DNA of 6,958 bases from Chitinophagaceae bacterium (GTDB taxonomy: Bacteria > Bacteroidota > Bacteroidia > Chitinophagales > Chitinophagaceae), in contig JACMLD010000515.1 in assembly GCA_014379785.1 (NCBI GenBank), forward strand, positions 1 to 6,958, read 5' to 3'. This document shows, piece after piece, positions 6,164 to 6,958 of this stretch. Both the position numbers and the translations under genes were made by a program. Below the pieces are notes generated by a model that was not told the origin of the DNA, searched no databases, and saw only the letters and a program-made list of their open reading frames with translations. How positions within the stretch are numbered: the stretch's first letter is position 1; the number at the start of each line of letters is the position of its first letter.

Positions 6164-6958
6164 TTATGGGTTGACTTGTTTTTTCAATACAATTTGATCA
6201 CCGAGCAGTTCAAACATTTTTTTGTAAAATGCTTTTACCTCGGGGTATTCGTCAACATGGTAAAAGCTTTTATTCCATCTTACTTCCACTGAGCAGGAAA
6301 CCTTTTCTTTTCCCTCCTGTTTTATCGTGCGGATAATATCAATACTGCGGTCGGGCGTTACGAGTCTGACTGATTTCGGCAATACATCGATTGAATATCC
6401 ATCGGGAATGGCATAATCGAGTGTGAGAAAAATATGCTGTCTGAATCCGAAATTAATGTCCGCAAAGCGGGTATTTGCAGGAAACGGATTCTTAGAAAGC
6501 GTGGTGAAAAGGTTTGTTGGCAACATAATATAATCGCCGGTCGCAGCCACCTGCGTGGCAAAATTAAAATCGTGGCGAAGCGCTGATTCGCCGACCGTGT
6601 CGTTCGCTGTTTTGAAATCCGAAATTGCTATATTTTCCGGTAATGTTCTAAAATATTTATCCGCATACTTTCCCTCATCCTGACGGAAATGTTCAAGACG
6701 AATCAGCTTTGCGTAATCAGAACTGACTGTGTGTGTATGGCCCCTGACCAGTCCGTCTTTCCCGATAAATGCGGAAACGTGAACAGAATCATTGTAGACG
6801 CTGTTGTCTACAACATTGGTAAGTCCTCCTGTTTTTTTATTTAGAACGAATGCATTTGTGTTGAGGATGGAGGGGGGAGTTATGTCGACAGGAGTGAATC
6901 TGTCGCAACCATCGATGAAATATTTCCTCTCATCAATCTCCACAGCTGCGTAAACTGC
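6164..6958 (-). CDS. DUF3857/transglutaminase-like protein, C-terminal part, probable pseudoenzyme (gene D)
   Basis: The last 264 codons of a gene entering from the right edge, ending with TAA at 6166-6164. The frame is open to the last base, so the true start is outside the window; the GTG at 6943 is an internal Val codon. The visible part aligns without large gaps to residues 378-642 of gene C, roughly 60% identical by eye. Shared blocks are VYA near the start, the retained acidic residue of the old triad in KYFIDGCDR, LNT and NKKTGG, SSDYAKL, an NLF...NPF...RFADI block, GFRQHI, VTPDRSIDI and a DQIVLKK tail. The first visible codon (6958-6956) is Ala and aligns with Gly378 of C, the former His position, so D too is probably non-catalytic; its Cys position cannot be seen. 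A 16-base exact match to C at DNA level (6385-6400 and 4318-4333) fits a fairly recent duplication. It probably ends its own transcript in the gap that follows. Confidence 0.93.
   Translation of the reverse strand, partial: AVYAAVEIDERKYFIDGCDRFTPVDITPPSILNTNAFVLNKKTGGLTNVVDNSVYNDSVHVSAFIGKDGLVRGHTHTVSSDYAKLIRLEHFRQDEGKYADKYFRTLPENIAISDFKTANDTVGESALRHDFNFATQVAATGDYIMLPTNLFTTLSKNPFPANTRFADINFGFRQHIFLTLDYAIPDGYSIDVLPKSVRLVTPDRSIDIIRTIKQEGKEKVSCSVEVRWNKSFYHVDEYPEVKAFYKKMFELLGDQIVLKKQVNP

Overview
The window suggests a member of the Bacteroidota, possibly the Chitinophagales or Sphingobacteriales. This is inferred from the gene family (large secreted DUF3857/transglutaminase-like proteins in tandem), the moderately AT-rich DNA, the lack of clear Shine-Dalgarno sequences, and signal peptides ending just before Gln. 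No rRNA, tRNA, mobile element or CRISPR array was seen, and no marker fixes the genus.

Everything supportable is on the minus strand, so genes read from high to low coordinates. In transcription order: D (enters at 6958, ends 6164; C-terminal part only), a 138-bp gap with a candidate terminator and a leader hairpin, C (6025-4097), B (4086-2104), A (2098-197) and E (starts 187, runs off the left edge; first 62 codons only). C, B, A and E are separated by only 5-10 bases and look like one operon. D is a close paralogue of C but is set apart by the gap.

All five look like members of one family: signal peptide, N-terminal DUF3857 domain, central transglutaminase/protease-like domain, and a C-terminal beta-rich domain probably equivalent to DUF3858. 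The point of interest is catalytic status. A keeps the Cys and His of the thiol triad, with Glu at the usual Asp position. B has Gln and Arg, and C has Ile and Gly, at the Cys and His positions, while both keep the Asp. D has Ala at the His position as far as can be seen. E is cut before its catalytic region. The window therefore holds one probably active enzyme co-transcribed with at least two apparent pseudoenzymes, beside a third probable one.

How the proteins work together is unknown. All with a visible N-terminus appear to be exported, so a shared job at or outside the inner membrane is reasonable: for example one catalytic subunit with non-catalytic binding or scaffold homologues. That is inference. 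The plus strand holds only fragmentary reading frames opposite these genes, and I take none as real.
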